From Leptolyngbya sp. FACHB-261 (GTDB lineage: Bacteria; Cyanobacteriota; Cyanobacteriia; FACHB-261): 64,000 bases of DNA. Numbering within the stretch: position 1 is the first letter of the stretch; every line of letters begins with the position of its first letter. Under the pieces are notes generated by a model. That model worked only from the letters and a program-made list of their open reading frames with translations, did not search any database and was not told where the DNA came from. Shown here one piece after another: positions 52,694 through 61,408 of this stretch. The stretch is taken from assembly GCF_014696065.1 (NCBI RefSeq), contig NZ_JACJPL010000001.1, positions 372,001 to 436,000 of the forward strand, read 5' to 3'. Both the position numbers and the translations under genes were made by a program.

Positions 52694-53977
52694 ATGCTGA
52701 GTTCGCGACACTGGCTACACCTGGATTGGGAAAAACTGCGCCGTCAGTGGCGAGACGTGGACTTGCTGCTGCTACTGTTTCCCATTGCCTTGACAGTTCT
52801 GGGTAGTGCTGAGATCCACAGCAGCCTGACTAATGTCACGACAGGGAACTTCCACTCCTATTGGCTGCAGCACTTAATCACTGGGGCAATCGGTTTGGGG
52901 GCTGCTCTGCTGATTATGCGCTCCGCCTACAACCAACTGCTGTCGTGGCATTGGATTCTGTACGGGATCTCAAACCTACTGCTGGTCTTGGTGGACTTGG
53001 TCGGCGAGACCGAAGGCGGGGCTCAGAGTTGGTTAGGGGTTGGTGGTTTTAATATTCAGCCTTCGGAATTTGCCAAGCTCTCGGTGATTATCAGCTTGGC
53101 TGCAGTGATCCACCGCATGCCCATTCGTTCGCCTCAGCAGATGGGAATTGCCATCTCCGTGGTCATCCTGCCCTGGATCTTGATCTTTATTCAGCCTGAC
53201 TTGGGCACTGCCCTCGTGTTTGGGGCGATCACGATTGTCATGCTCTACTGGGGCGGCGCCAAATTAGGCTGGCTCACCCTATTAGTTTCTCCTTTACCCT
53301 CGGCGATTCTATTCGGCGTCCTGGTCGATAAGGGCTTGTGGCCATTGTGGTTGATCTGGGTTGCAGCGATGGGGGCAACAGCATGGCAATCCTTGCCTTG
53401 GCCTCGCATTGGCACCCTGATTGCTGTGGGAGTCAACTTGATCTCAGGCGGCTTGGGCAAGTTTTTCTGGAATCTACTCCAGCCTTACCAGCAAATTCGT
53501 CTGACTATTTTCACCGACCCCAGCCAGGACCCACTCGATAGCGGCTACCACCTGATCCAGTCCAGAATCGCGATTGGCGCTGGCGAGTTGTGGGGACGTG
53601 GCCTAATGCAGGGCACCCAGACTCAGTTGAACTTCATTCCGGAGCAACACACCGACTTTATTTTCTCGGCAGTGGGTGAGGAGTTGGGCTTCATCGGGGC
53701 GCTAGCCGTGTTAGTCGCCTTTTGGCTCATTAGCTGGCGGCTAATCATCGTTGCTCAAAATGCCCGCGAGGACTTTGGCTCGCTGCTCGCGATTGGCGTG
53801 TTTGCCATGATCTTGTTTCAGGTCCTAGTCAACATCGGCATGACGATTGGTTTGGCACCCGTGACTGGTCTGCCCCTGCCCTGGGTCAGCTATGGGCGCT
53901 CTGCCTTGCTCACTAACTTTTTGGCAATTGGCCTGGTTGAGTCTGTCGCTACCCAGCGCCGCCGTCTCAAGTTCTAA
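52694..53977 (+). CDS. rodA: RodA/SEDS peptidoglycan glycosyltransferase
   Basis: 427 residues with about ten membrane helices. The SEDS landmarks are FNIQPSEFAKLSVIISLA, FIQPDLGTALVFG, RLTIFTDPSQDPLDSGYHLIQS, IAIGAGELWGRGLMQGTQTQLN and PEQHTDFIFSAVGEELGFIG. RodA polymerises lipid II into glycan strands for side-wall growth with a class b PBP. It begins 31 bp after minE, so division-site selection and elongation genes are together here. No mreB or pbp2 gene is in the window. Start ATG is the only reasonable one. Confidence 0.95.
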   Translation: MLSSRHWLHLDWEKLRRQWRDVDLLLLLFPIALTVLGSAEIHSSLTNVTTGNFHSYWLQHLITGAIGLGAALLIMRSAYNQLLSWHWILYGISNLLLVLVDLVGETEGGAQSWLGVGGFNIQPSEFAKLSVIISLAAVIHRMPIRSPQQMGIAISVVILPWILIFIQPDLGTALVFGAITIVMLYWGGAKLGWLTLLVSPLPSAILFGVLVDKGLWPLWLIWVAAMGATAWQSLPWPRIGTLIAVGVNLISGGLGKFFWNLLQPYQQIRLTIFTDPSQDPLDSGYHLIQSRIAIGAGELWGRGLMQGTQTQLNFIPEQHTDFIFSAVGEELGFIGALAVLVAFWLISWRLIIVAQNAREDFGSLLAIGVFAMILFQVLVNIGMTIGLAPVTGLPLPWVSYGRSALLTNFLAIGLVESVATQRRRLKF

Positions 53978-54041
53978 GTCAGCCCAGCCTCTAACTCAGC
54001 TGCCTCCAACTTAGAAGGAAGCCTGTTAGAGGCTCTCTCTG

Positions 54042-54063
54042 CACTCTCCCCCTCTGGAGAGTG
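54042..54063 (+). terminator. Hairpin after rodA
   Basis: CACTCTCC (54042-54049), six-base loop, GGAGAGTG (54056-54063): a perfect 8-bp stem about 65 bp after the rodA stop, without a T-run. Plausible end of the min-rodA transcript, not certain. Confidence 0.45.
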
Positions 54064-54252
54064 TGGTATCTATGTTTTGCAGCGCCACGCTGGGCTGTAT
54101 GAGTAGCTCGGTTGGCATCATAGATAAGTTGCAGTGGTCGAGCCCACCAAGATTAGGGGCATTGGGTGCGGCTCGGTTTTGATCATTTTTGCCTGGAGGC
54201 CACCTTCTCTCAAATTGGGCCAGTGGGCCTGCGCAAACAGAACCGGCAAGCC

Positions 54253-57200
54253 ATGAAACTGGACCGCTCCCTGCTTCGTATCCCCTCTCCTAAAGCCGCC
54301 TTTCGAACTGCTAGTGCTCAAGGTCGGGCAAAACGATGGCTGCAATGGCTGAATCTGCGCCCCGAAGAGAGCGAACGGACCCTCTTGATGTTCGGTTTCT
54401 ACACTGCCACCTCGATCGGTGTGTTGTGGCTAGAGGCCAGTAGTGTTGCGCTGTTTCTGGCAGATTATGGAGCGCAAACCCTACCGCTGATTTACATTGC
54501 CGGGGCGCTAATCGCCACTGCCTTGGGGTGGCTGTACGCCCAGTTGCAGCGGTCATTACCCTTGCGTCAGTTATTGGTCGGCGTCGCCTTTGCCCTGGCA
54601 ATGCCGCTGTTTCTGTTTCGGCTGGGCCTGGGAATCGCCAGTTGGACCGTGGTGGTCGTGTTCATCATTCGACTGTGGTTAGAGGCAGTCTACGTCCTCA
54701 ACGACCTCAATAACTCGATTGCCGCCAATCAGCTTTTCAATATCCGTGAACTTAAGCGCACCTTTCCCCTGATCAGCAGCGGTGTACTAGTCGCAGACGT
54801 TCTAAGCGGCTTCTCTTTGCCCCTGGTTCTGCATTGGGTCGGCATCCAGAATGTGCTGCTGCTGGCCTGCGTCATGATGGGCATTGGAGCTGTGCTGCTC
54901 CTGCGACTCTGCCAGCGCTACCGCAGCAGCTTTCCAGAGGCCCCTCGCCGCGCCGCAGCCTCTGAGGCCGAAGAGCCAGCCACCCGACGACTGCAAGGAC
55001 CGTTGAGGCGCTACGCCCGCCTGCTATTTGGGTTCTTTGTGCTGTCCCAGGGTCTGTACTTGCTGGTCGATTTCCAGTTCCTCAATCAGTTGCAGCAAAC
55101 TCTGGGGCAAGAAGAGCAGATCGCGCAGTTCTTGGGACTTTTCGGTGGCGTTTTAGGGCTCCTAGAGCTGACCACGCAGTGGTTTATTGCCAGCCGTTTG
55201 ATCGAACGGTTGGGCGTGTTCATCGTGATGATGGTGCTACCTGGCAGCGTCCTGCTAATTCTGACCGCGGTAATCGCAGGCGCAGGCCTAGTAGACCTGT
55301 TCCAGGGGCTGGTTGCTCTTAAGTTTTGCGACGAGTTGTTCCGCTATACCCTGCTGGCAGGTGCTGTGCCGGTCCTGTTTCAAGCGATCCCCGAACGGGT
55401 GCAGGCTCAGGTACAAGCGCTGGTGCGGGGGGTCGCCGACCCCCTGGCAACGGGCCTTGCTGGCGCCTCAATAGGAGGGCTGGTGTGGCTCTTGGCCCGT
55501 TGGAACTGGAGTCAGCAAGCCACTGGGCGCTTTTTTGCCTTGCTGGTTGTAGCGGTTGCAGTGACCTGGCTAGCGGTAATTTGGTTGCTGCGTAATGACT
55601 ATGTGCGCCTGCTGGTGCTGAGTGCTGAGCGAGGACAGCTCAGTGGCATCCAAGCCGACTTGCGCTCGCTCAAACGGGCGTTAGTCGAAGCCTTAGCGCG
55701 GCCTGGAACGGAGGCAGACAAGCGCTCTTGCATCGAACTGCTCACGCAAATCGACGCCAATAGTATCAGCGAGGTGCTGGCTCCCCGCTTGCCAGAATTG
55801 CCACCTCGATTGCAGCAGCTAAGTTTAGAACTAATGCTTGCTCATCCCAATCCTCGCAGTCTTAGCGCTAACCGAGAGCAAGTTCGGAGGCTCAAGGACC
55901 AGCTTGATGCCAACCAACAGCCCGAGGTGCTAGCGGCAGCATTGCGCTACTTATGGCTCACAGAAATCAATCCAGATCTGCGCCCCCTCGAAATCCATCT
56001 CAAGCCGACCGAGAACCCAGCGATTCGCAGCACGGTTGCGTCTCTGATGCTACGGAGCGGCACAGCTGAGCAGATTAGTCTGGGCACACAGACACTGCGA
56101 CAAATGCTGACTCACGCTTCTGAGCAGGAGCGGCTTTTGGCTTGCCGAGTCCTAGGGGATGCTGCTGTTTTTCAGCCTCTAAAGGCTACAGTGCCAAAAC
56201 TGCTCAAAGACCCTTCTGTGAGCGTGCGTTCTGCCCTGCTCGAAGCTATCGCGGATGCCCATGCGCAGGACTACTATCCTTCCTTGCTGCGGGGCCTCTC
56301 CTACACTTCTACGCAGTCCGCGGCGCGGGTTGGTATGGTGCGGCTTGGCGATGAAATCTTACCGGCCCTGAGCCAGTTTGCTGAGGACCGACGACTCGCA
56401 GAGCCAATTCGCCTTCGAGCTTGGGCAGTGATTGGTGAGCTAGATACAGCCGAGGCAGTTGCTTATCTGACCGAGCGGCTGCGCGTCGCTTGGGGAGAAT
56501 ACGGCTGCTTGCGCCTGCGCCGGACCCTTTTGAAAATCTTGCTGCGCATTCCTCGGGAGGCAGGCATTGATGGTGCCGTTGAGCGGCTAGGCCGTCGAGG
56601 CATTGAGGCACTGATCGACCAAGAGCTATTGTTGGTCACCCAGATTTATGCCGCCAACCTAGACTTGGGCTTGAGCCATGCTGCCCCACAGGATCCCACT
56701 GAGCAGGGGCCTGCTGATCTACTAGCTCGGGCATTAGATGGGATTTTGAGCGACAGCCAGGAACGGCTATTTCTGACACTGCGGCTACTGTATCCCGCTC
56801 GGGCAATTCAGGCGGCAGCGTTCGATATCCAATCAACGTCGGGGGCTGGGCTGGCCCGAGGGCTGGAGATTTTGGACAATACGCTGGATCTGCCTCGCAA
56901 ACGGGCGTTACTCACTGTCTTTGACCGTTGCTCAGAAGGCGAGAAACTGGATAGCTTGCGCGATTTGGCTCCCTACCGTAGCCTGGCTGCCCCAGAACGT
57001 CTGCGCCAACTAATTGAGTTGCGGGCCTTCTTATCAGATTGGGCGGTAGCCTGTTGCTTTCACCTAGCTCGAGACCAACGCTGGACTGTACCCGTGAAGT
57101 CTACGCTAGCCTGTTTACGCCATCCCACAGGCTATGTGCGCGAAGCTGTACTGAGCTATCTAGCCATGGCCAGTCCACGCACCCTGCAAGCCCTCCTGCC

Positions 57201-57324
57201 ACGCCTCTATCCAGATCCAGATCAGATTGTCAATGCCCAAGTTCAAAGTTTAATGAATTCCCCTCACCTGGCTGCGCCCAACAACGGCCAGACCGGAGAA
57301 GCCCCTCATGTTAACCAGCGTTGA
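54253..57324 (+). CDS. ATP/ADP-translocase-like (NTT) membrane protein fused to a helical-repeat domain
   Basis: About 1,023 residues. Residues about 35-445 are a 10-12-helix transporter whose segments (RTLLMFGFYTATSIGVLWLE, FIIRLWLEAVYVLNDLNNSI, NIRELKRTFPLISSGVLVAD, FCDELFRYTLLAGAVPVLFQ) follow the Tlc/NTT nucleotide-transporter pattern. From about 445 to the end it is a large soluble, alpha-helical, Leu/Arg-rich region with repeated short helical units (e.g. KDPSVSVRSALLEAIADA, RHPTGYVREAVLSYLA) typical of HEAT-like solenoids. Such fusions are known in cyanobacteria but not understood. The frame opens at GTG (54166); the ATG at 54253 is preferred because the sequence before it lacks family character. 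It overlaps the cNMP-binding gene by 17 bases. Confidence 0.82.
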   Translation: MKLDRSLLRIPSPKAAFRTASAQGRAKRWLQWLNLRPEESERTLLMFGFYTATSIGVLWLEASSVALFLADYGAQTLPLIYIAGALIATALGWLYAQLQRSLPLRQLLVGVAFALAMPLFLFRLGLGIASWTVVVVFIIRLWLEAVYVLNDLNNSIAANQLFNIRELKRTFPLISSGVLVADVLSGFSLPLVLHWVGIQNVLLLACVMMGIGAVLLLRLCQRYRSSFPEAPRRAAASEAEEPATRRLQGPLRRYARLLFGFFVLSQGLYLLVDFQFLNQLQQTLGQEEQIAQFLGLFGGVLGLLELTTQWFIASRLIERLGVFIVMMVLPGSVLLILTAVIAGAGLVDLFQGLVALKFCDELFRYTLLAGAVPVLFQAIPERVQAQVQALVRGVADPLATGLAGASIGGLVWLLARWNWSQQATGRFFALLVVAVAVTWLAVIWLLRNDYVRLLVLSAERGQLSGIQADLRSLKRALVEALARPGTEADKRSCIELLTQIDANSISEVLAPRLPELPPRLQQLSLELMLAHPNPRSLSANREQVRRLKDQLDANQQPEVLAAALRYLWLTEINPDLRPLEIHLKPTENPAIRSTVASLMLRSGTAEQISLGTQTLRQMLTHASEQERLLACRVLGDAAVFQPLKATVPKLLKDPSVSVRSALLEAIADAHAQDYYPSLLRGLSYTSTQSAARVGMVRLGDEILPALSQFAEDRRLAEPIRLRAWAVIGELDTAEAVAYLTERLRVAWGEYGCLRLRRTLLKILLRIPREAGIDGAVERLGRRGIEALIDQELLLVTQIYAANLDLGLSHAAPQDPTEQGPADLLARALDGILSDSQERLFLTLRLLYPARAIQAAAFDIQSTSGAGLARGLEILDNTLDLPRKRALLTVFDRCSEGEKLDSLRDLAPYRSLAAPERLRQLIELRAFLSDWAVACCFHLARDQRWTVPVKSTLACLRHPTGYVREAVLSYLAMASPRTLQALLPRLYPDPDQIVNAQVQSLMNSPHLAAPNNGQTGEAPHVNQR

Positions 57325-57784
57325 TCGCCTACTCTTCGTCCGCCAAGTGCCTGTTTTTCAGGAATTACGCGATGACTTTCTGGTTCGACTAGCCTCGATC
57401 ATGGACGAAGTCACCTATCCACCCCAGCACACGATTTTTACTGAGGGCCAGGAAGGCCAAGCACTATTTATCGTAGTTCAGGGCCAAGTTCGGGTACATC
57501 TGCGGCAACAGGAGCTAGCCCAACTTGCTCAGGGAGCCTGCTTTGGCGAGATGTCCCTGTTTGACTCCGAACCCCGCTCAGCCTCAGTCACCACGCTGGA
57601 ATCCTGCACTTGCCTAGTGTTGACGCAGCAACAGCTCTACGAGGCCATTGACGAAACACCAGGCATTGCAGTCAACATTATTCGCTTGCTCTCACGCCGC
57701 ATTCGTGACCTCAACCAGAAGCTAAACCCTGTACTACAGGGCCAAGTCACACAGGATGTTGGCACGGAAGTGGCTGCCCGCTAG
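57308..57784 (+). CDS. Cyclic-nucleotide-binding domain protein
   Basis: 158 residues, essentially a stand-alone cNMP-binding domain. The phosphate-binding cassette is ACFGEMSLFDSEPRSASVTTLE with the Arg that contacts the cyclic phosphate, and the preceding TIFTEGQEGQALFIVVQGQV is the barrel start. A helical C-terminus follows and there is no helix-turn-helix, so it is not a Crp-type regulator. The ATG lies inside the end of the transporter gene, 17 bases before its stop, giving a shared transcript and possible coupling. It may sense cAMP or cGMP, or bind the helical-repeat domain to control transport; this is inference. Confidence 0.87.
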   Translation: MLTSVDRLLFVRQVPVFQELRDDFLVRLASIMDEVTYPPQHTIFTEGQEGQALFIVVQGQVRVHLRQQELAQLAQGACFGEMSLFDSEPRSASVTTLESCTCLVLTQQQLYEAIDETPGIAVNIIRLLSRRIRDLNQKLNPVLQGQVTQDVGTEVAAR

Positions 57785-57790
57785 TGCCTA

Positions 57791-57811
57791 CAGACTTCGG
57801 TTCTAAGTCTG
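57791..57811 (+). terminator. Hairpin after the cNMP-binding gene
   Basis: CAGACTT (57791-57797), loop CGGTTCT, AAGTCTG (57805-57811), then ATTTTATG. A 7-bp stem plus T-run seven bases after the stop codon: a reasonable intrinsic terminator. Confidence 0.6.
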
Positions 57812-57827
57812 ATTTTATGAAGGCAAT

Positions 57828-58193
57828 TCAGCGAATAGGAACTAACACTGCGGCACCCGCACCACCGCCAGTCTGTCCCCGCAACAGCAGGTCTTGCTTC
57901 GAGTCCCCACCCACCGGAATCTGTACACAGGTTCCACCACTGTTGGCTTGAGTACCTGCGGGAGGTATGGGATTCGTTGTTGTTGATTGAGCGACGTCAG
58001 GAGGCGCTACTGCGCATTCACTAGCACTTTGGTCGCGAATGGTAAATTCGCCTCGTCTAAGATTACGAGGGCTCGCCAAGTCGGAGACGTTTTGGCTCCT
58101 AGATTGGGTGCCTAAATCAGCAGCTGACTGTGCGAATGCAGGTGTCGCCAACAAGCCGCCGAGCACAAAGGCCCAGAAGAGAGTCTTAGGCAT
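57828..58193 (-). CDS. Small exported protein of unknown function
   Basis: 121 residues. A typical signal peptide is present (MPKTLFWAFVLGGLLATPAFA, with cleavage probably after AFA), so it is exported. The mature part is low in hydrophobicity, Ser/Asn/Gln/Thr-rich, and contains two Cys (SECAVAPP and GGTCVQIP) that may form a disulfide bond. No family is recognised. It lies tail to tail with the cNMP-binding gene, 44 bp apart. The upstream region to the TerB-like gene includes a 13-bp repeat. Confidence 0.75.
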   Translation of the reverse strand: MPKTLFWAFVLGGLLATPAFAQSAADLGTQSRSQNVSDLASPRNLRRGEFTIRDQSASECAVAPPDVAQSTTTNPIPPAGTQANSGGTCVQIPVGGDSKQDLLLRGQTGGGAGAAVLVPIR

Positions 58194-58330
58194 AGCTTCA
58201 CCAAACTAACAACAGGAGATGAGGTTGAAACCATTCAAGCAAATCTGTCAAGACTTGCATCGCTCCAGGGATACGTTTATGTCTTGAGAACCCAATATTG
58301 CCTGGGTCTAAGGTCGTCGGACCCATTTAA

Positions 58331-58382
58331 ATCTAGAGCTTGAACCTAGAGCTTAAATCTGGAGCTGAGTTTGAAGCTAAGT
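58331..58382. repeat. 13-bp degenerate tandem repeat, four units
   Basis: ATCTAGAGCTTGA (58331-58343), ACCTAGAGCTTAA (58344-58356), ATCTGGAGCTGAG (58357-58369) and TTTGAAGCTAAGT (58370-58382) keep an exact 13-bp period. They lie between the TerB-like gene and the small exported protein, both on the minus strand, so downstream of the former and upstream of the latter. Confidence 0.85.
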
Positions 58383-58404
58383 TTTATGACGCTCGCGAGC
58401 AGCA

Positions 58405-58884
58405 CTAGCCTTTGATGAACCGGCTCAAGCGCTGAACCAGACCATCAAGCCCGCCGCCACCGACCTCCCGTTCAGCCTCAGTCTCGATCGCTTTCACCAT
58501 GTCGGCTGGCAGTCCCAATAACCGAACCAGGCGCTGATAGGCAACTTCCTCATCGGGGTTAACCTTCGGCTCGTCTGGGGTGCGGGCGCTGGCTCGAATT
58601 ACCTCGTAGCCTAACTTCAGCACAATTTGACGGTCTTCTAGGTTAGGGATCAGAGGAATCAGCTCATCTAGCGGAATGTTCTGATCTAGATAATCCTGAA
58701 GCTCTTGCTTCAACTTAGCCTGCTGCGTTTCAGAAGTCGCGAACAATTTTGCGAAGCGGTCGATCAGCAAACGCACTTCATCTGGCTCTAGCTGTCCATC
58801 AGACCAGGCCATTGCGGTTACAGCCCGCAGTAAATTCATCTGGCGAGGCGTGATCGGTGGCGGTGGCGGTGGTTGAATGCTCAT
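58405..58884 (-). CDS. TerB-like tellurite-resistance-domain protein
   Basis: About 159 residues, soluble. The helical TerB-like core has PRQMNLLRAVTAMAWSDGQ, LEPDEVRLLIDRF, and then an acidic helix-rich C-terminal part (EPKVNPDEEVAYQRLV, VRLLGLPADMVKAIETEA). A Pro-run (about residues 4-9) precedes it. The AWSDG...DEVR pattern is typical of TerB domains, for which metal binding (Asp/Glu) and membrane-associated stress roles have been proposed. No ter-gene neighbours are present. The listed frame begins with TTG; the ATG at 58884 is preferred. Gene-specific function unknown. Confidence 0.8.
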   Translation of the reverse strand: MSIQPPPPPPITPRQMNLLRAVTAMAWSDGQLEPDEVRLLIDRFAKLFATSETQQAKLKQELQDYLDQNIPLDELIPLIPNLEDRQIVLKLGYEVIRASARTPDEPKVNPDEEVAYQRLVRLLGLPADMVKAIETEAEREVGGGGLDGLVQRLSRFIKG

Positions 58885-59147
58885 AATTGCCAACTGAGTA
58901 GAGAATCACCATCGGCTTTACCCATACCATAAGTCGCCCAGGGCCACGACAGATGCATAGGTTTGCTACAGCTTTCTCAGGTTTCTGCGCTGTTCACTCT
59001 TGGTTTTGAGCTTGATTCTGAGTTTTGTCTTAAGTTGCTCTAACCAGCTTTCGCTTAAGTTTTTGCCGGGCTCCACTCAGTTTGGTCCGGCTCTGTCCTG
59101 CGGTGGAAAGCAGCGGAGGCGACAGCGTTTTAGGGTTGAGATAACGC

Positions 59148-60785
59148 ATGATGTCCGATGTGAACAACACCTCTGCTCAGACCGAATCCCTTATTCGCCC
59201 CATTGCTGCCTCTGCCCTGGCTGGCTTCGCCTTCGTTGGCGACAGTGTTGTGGCGCTCGACCGCTATTCTGGCTCCCTAATCTCGATTGAGCCCGCCACA
59301 GGAGCAACCACAGTTCTCAACCCCTACCCGCAACAACGGCTATCGGGTGCAAGGGGACTGGCTTACAGTGGCGGTCTGGTCTGGATTAGTCAAGAGCGCA
59401 CTGTTTATCAAAGCAGCCTCACTAAAAAAGGGCGGCTGGGCCCCCTAGAACCTCTGCTCAGCTTGCCCGAGCCTGTAGAGGGTGTTGCTGTCGATGGTGA
59501 CCGCATCTATCTAACCTGTCGCTACAGCAGTCGCATTCTGATTTTTGACCGAGCCCTAGGCAAACAGGTCGGCGAGTTTTATGCCCCTGGTGTTGGCGAA
59601 GAAAATCTCTACGTCCACAACCACAGCCTCTATGGTCCTGCCCTTTGGGTCTGTGACAGCCTAGAGCAAACGGTGTACTGCCTGGATCTGCAGACAGGCG
59701 ACCTCCGCTTCAACCTACTAACGCCCTTTGAGCAACCTTCTGGCCTGGCGTTCCTGGGGGATGAGCTTTACGTCGCATATGCAGGCGATGAGCGCTACAT
59801 TCGCGAGAGCCCTAACGATGAAGATCCGTTTCAGGTGGCAGTCCGAGATCAGACTTTTATTCACTCACTCTCCTTCAAGCACTTTGTTGAAGAGCGCTAT
59901 ACCTTATCTGGTGGCTATCGAGTTGAGCTGACCTACCTCGAAGAAATAGATCCTTTAGAGCCAGTCACTCTGGAGGATCTAACCTGGAAAATTGCCCTGC
60001 CCGACAATACCCACCGGCAGAAGGTTTGTCAGGTTGAGCCCGTGGGTATGCCTTTCACTGAGGAAGTACACGGCACCCAACGCATGGCTGTGTTCCACTT
60101 TGATCGCCTAGAACCAGGTGAGGTGCGGCTATTCGGCTGGCGAGCGGTATTAGAGGTGCGAGGCATTAAGTACAACCTCAGATTCGAAGATGTTGAGGAT
60201 GCGGGTGAGTTGCCGGCCGAACTGCGAGAGCAATATCTGGTCGATGACGATGACCTAGCAATGGACACCGAAAGTGTTCGCCAAGCTGCAGTGGAAGCCA
60301 TTGGCAGCGAAACCAACCTACTACGGCAGATGCTAGGCATCCGCAATTACGTATACGACCATCTCAGCTATCGAGTCACGCCCTACATTGACGCACCCGA
60401 TTCGGTTTTAGAGCGGGGCAGCGGCTCTTGCGGTGAGTATGTCGGTGTTCTGCTGGCTCTGGCCCGACTGAACGGCATCGCCTGTCGTACCGTAGGCCGC
60501 TATAAGTGTCCACCCCATCCTGATTTGCGCGGCGTGCCCCTGATCCCGGAGTACAACCACGTCTGGATCGAGTTCTATATTCCTGATTTCGGCTGGGTAC
60601 CAATGGAGTCTAACCCGGACGACACTGGCGATAGTCCTTATCCCCGTCGCTTCTTTATGGGTCTACCCTGGCTCCATGTCGAAATTGGGCGGGGCATTTC
60701 TTTCGAGACGATTAGTGCACGTGATTATTCGATTGGCGAACTTGCCATCAACCACGTTCGTTTCCGCGTGCTGGACGAGCTGTAG
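59148..60785 (+). CDS. Beta-propeller-like N-terminal domain fused to transglutaminase-like domain
   Basis: 545 residues. Residues about 20-225 are a repeated four-strand pattern (VVALDRYSGSLISIEPATGA, LVWISQERTVYQSSL, DRIYLTCRYSSRILIFDRAL, LWVCDSLEQTVYCLDLQTG) as in NHL/PQQ-type propellers. A beta-sandwich-like middle (about 235-350) follows. Residues about 385-500 are a transglutaminase core with GSGSCGEYVGVLLALAR (catalytic Cys near 427), IPEYNHVWIEFYIP (His near 469) and MESNPDD (Asp near 490). No signal peptide, so it is predicted cytoplasmic. Possible activities are transglutamination or proteolysis/deamidation. The unit ends at a strong terminator (60814-60841). The fusion is uncommon. 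Confidence 0.83.
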   Translation: MMSDVNNTSAQTESLIRPIAASALAGFAFVGDSVVALDRYSGSLISIEPATGATTVLNPYPQQRLSGARGLAYSGGLVWISQERTVYQSSLTKKGRLGPLEPLLSLPEPVEGVAVDGDRIYLTCRYSSRILIFDRALGKQVGEFYAPGVGEENLYVHNHSLYGPALWVCDSLEQTVYCLDLQTGDLRFNLLTPFEQPSGLAFLGDELYVAYAGDERYIRESPNDEDPFQVAVRDQTFIHSLSFKHFVEERYTLSGGYRVELTYLEEIDPLEPVTLEDLTWKIALPDNTHRQKVCQVEPVGMPFTEEVHGTQRMAVFHFDRLEPGEVRLFGWRAVLEVRGIKYNLRFEDVEDAGELPAELREQYLVDDDDLAMDTESVRQAAVEAIGSETNLLRQMLGIRNYVYDHLSYRVTPYIDAPDSVLERGSGSCGEYVGVLLALARLNGIACRTVGRYKCPPHPDLRGVPLIPEYNHVWIEFYIPDFGWVPMESNPDDTGDSPYPRRFFMGLPWLHVEIGRGISFETISARDYSIGELAINHVRFRVLDEL

Positions 60786-60813
60786 TAGTTACGACAACTC
60801 AGATGAGACCTTC

Positions 60814-60841
60814 ACCTGATTCTTACAGAATCAGGTTTTTT
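60814..60841 (+). terminator. Intrinsic terminator after the propeller-transglutaminase gene
   Basis: ACCTGATTCT (60814-60823) and AGAATCAGGT (60827-60836) form a perfect 10-bp stem around a 3-base loop, followed by a run of six T (60836-60841). This is the clearest rho-independent terminator in the window, 28 bp after the stop codon. Confidence 0.92.
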
Positions 60842-61408
60842 GTTAGCAACCTGCTGTCTAGCGCAGCCTAGCTTTGGCCAAATAGATAACAATCATCTCT
60901 AGATCTAGCTAATAATCTGTAGCCGCTACCTGGAATAACATGGCGGCTGTCCCTCAAACTTGACTTGCCTCTGCTTAGCAGAGCCCGAGCCACTGCTTAG
61001 CCTTAACCTTTTTTCTAGTAGTTCTCTGAAATACCTATAACGTCTGCCGCAACGTTTTCTCGTCTGACTGAATAGGGGATTGCCTAAAACGCAGGCTTTG
61101 ATGGGAGCATGAATTTTGGAAGCTTCAAGCACTCAAGGCCTTTGTGCCTCCGCGACAGCAAAATCGAGCCTAAATTCACACTGAATCCGAATCTAAAGCT
61201 AATTGCTTCCGATAAAGTTCAAGCGCCTTGCCAAAGCAGTATGGGCTTGAATTTTTCCGTGAGCCTAAGAACGCAAACTCCTTTTTCTCTAGAAGTCATG
61301 ACTAACGGCACTATAATCACCCTGACTAGATACTGCTAAGGATGGATGATTAATTACTAAGCTTCGTCATAAGGTCCTGATGTCGTTAGTGCCAGAAAGA
61401 GTGTTGAA
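60842..61408. other. Gene-free region upstream of the barrel-like gene
   Basis: Nothing convincing seen. Short open frames on both strands (plus 61109-61339 and minus 60926-61132) lack good starts and protein-like composition. The sequence is AT-richer than neighbouring genes. It must contain the promoter of the 61409 gene; no sure -35/-10 pair is apparent. Confidence 0.55.

Noticed and set aside
60926-61339. Two short frames (minus 68 residues, plus 76 residues) before the barrel-like gene
   Set aside because: Both lack ribosome-binding sites and recognisable features, so the region is described as gene-free.
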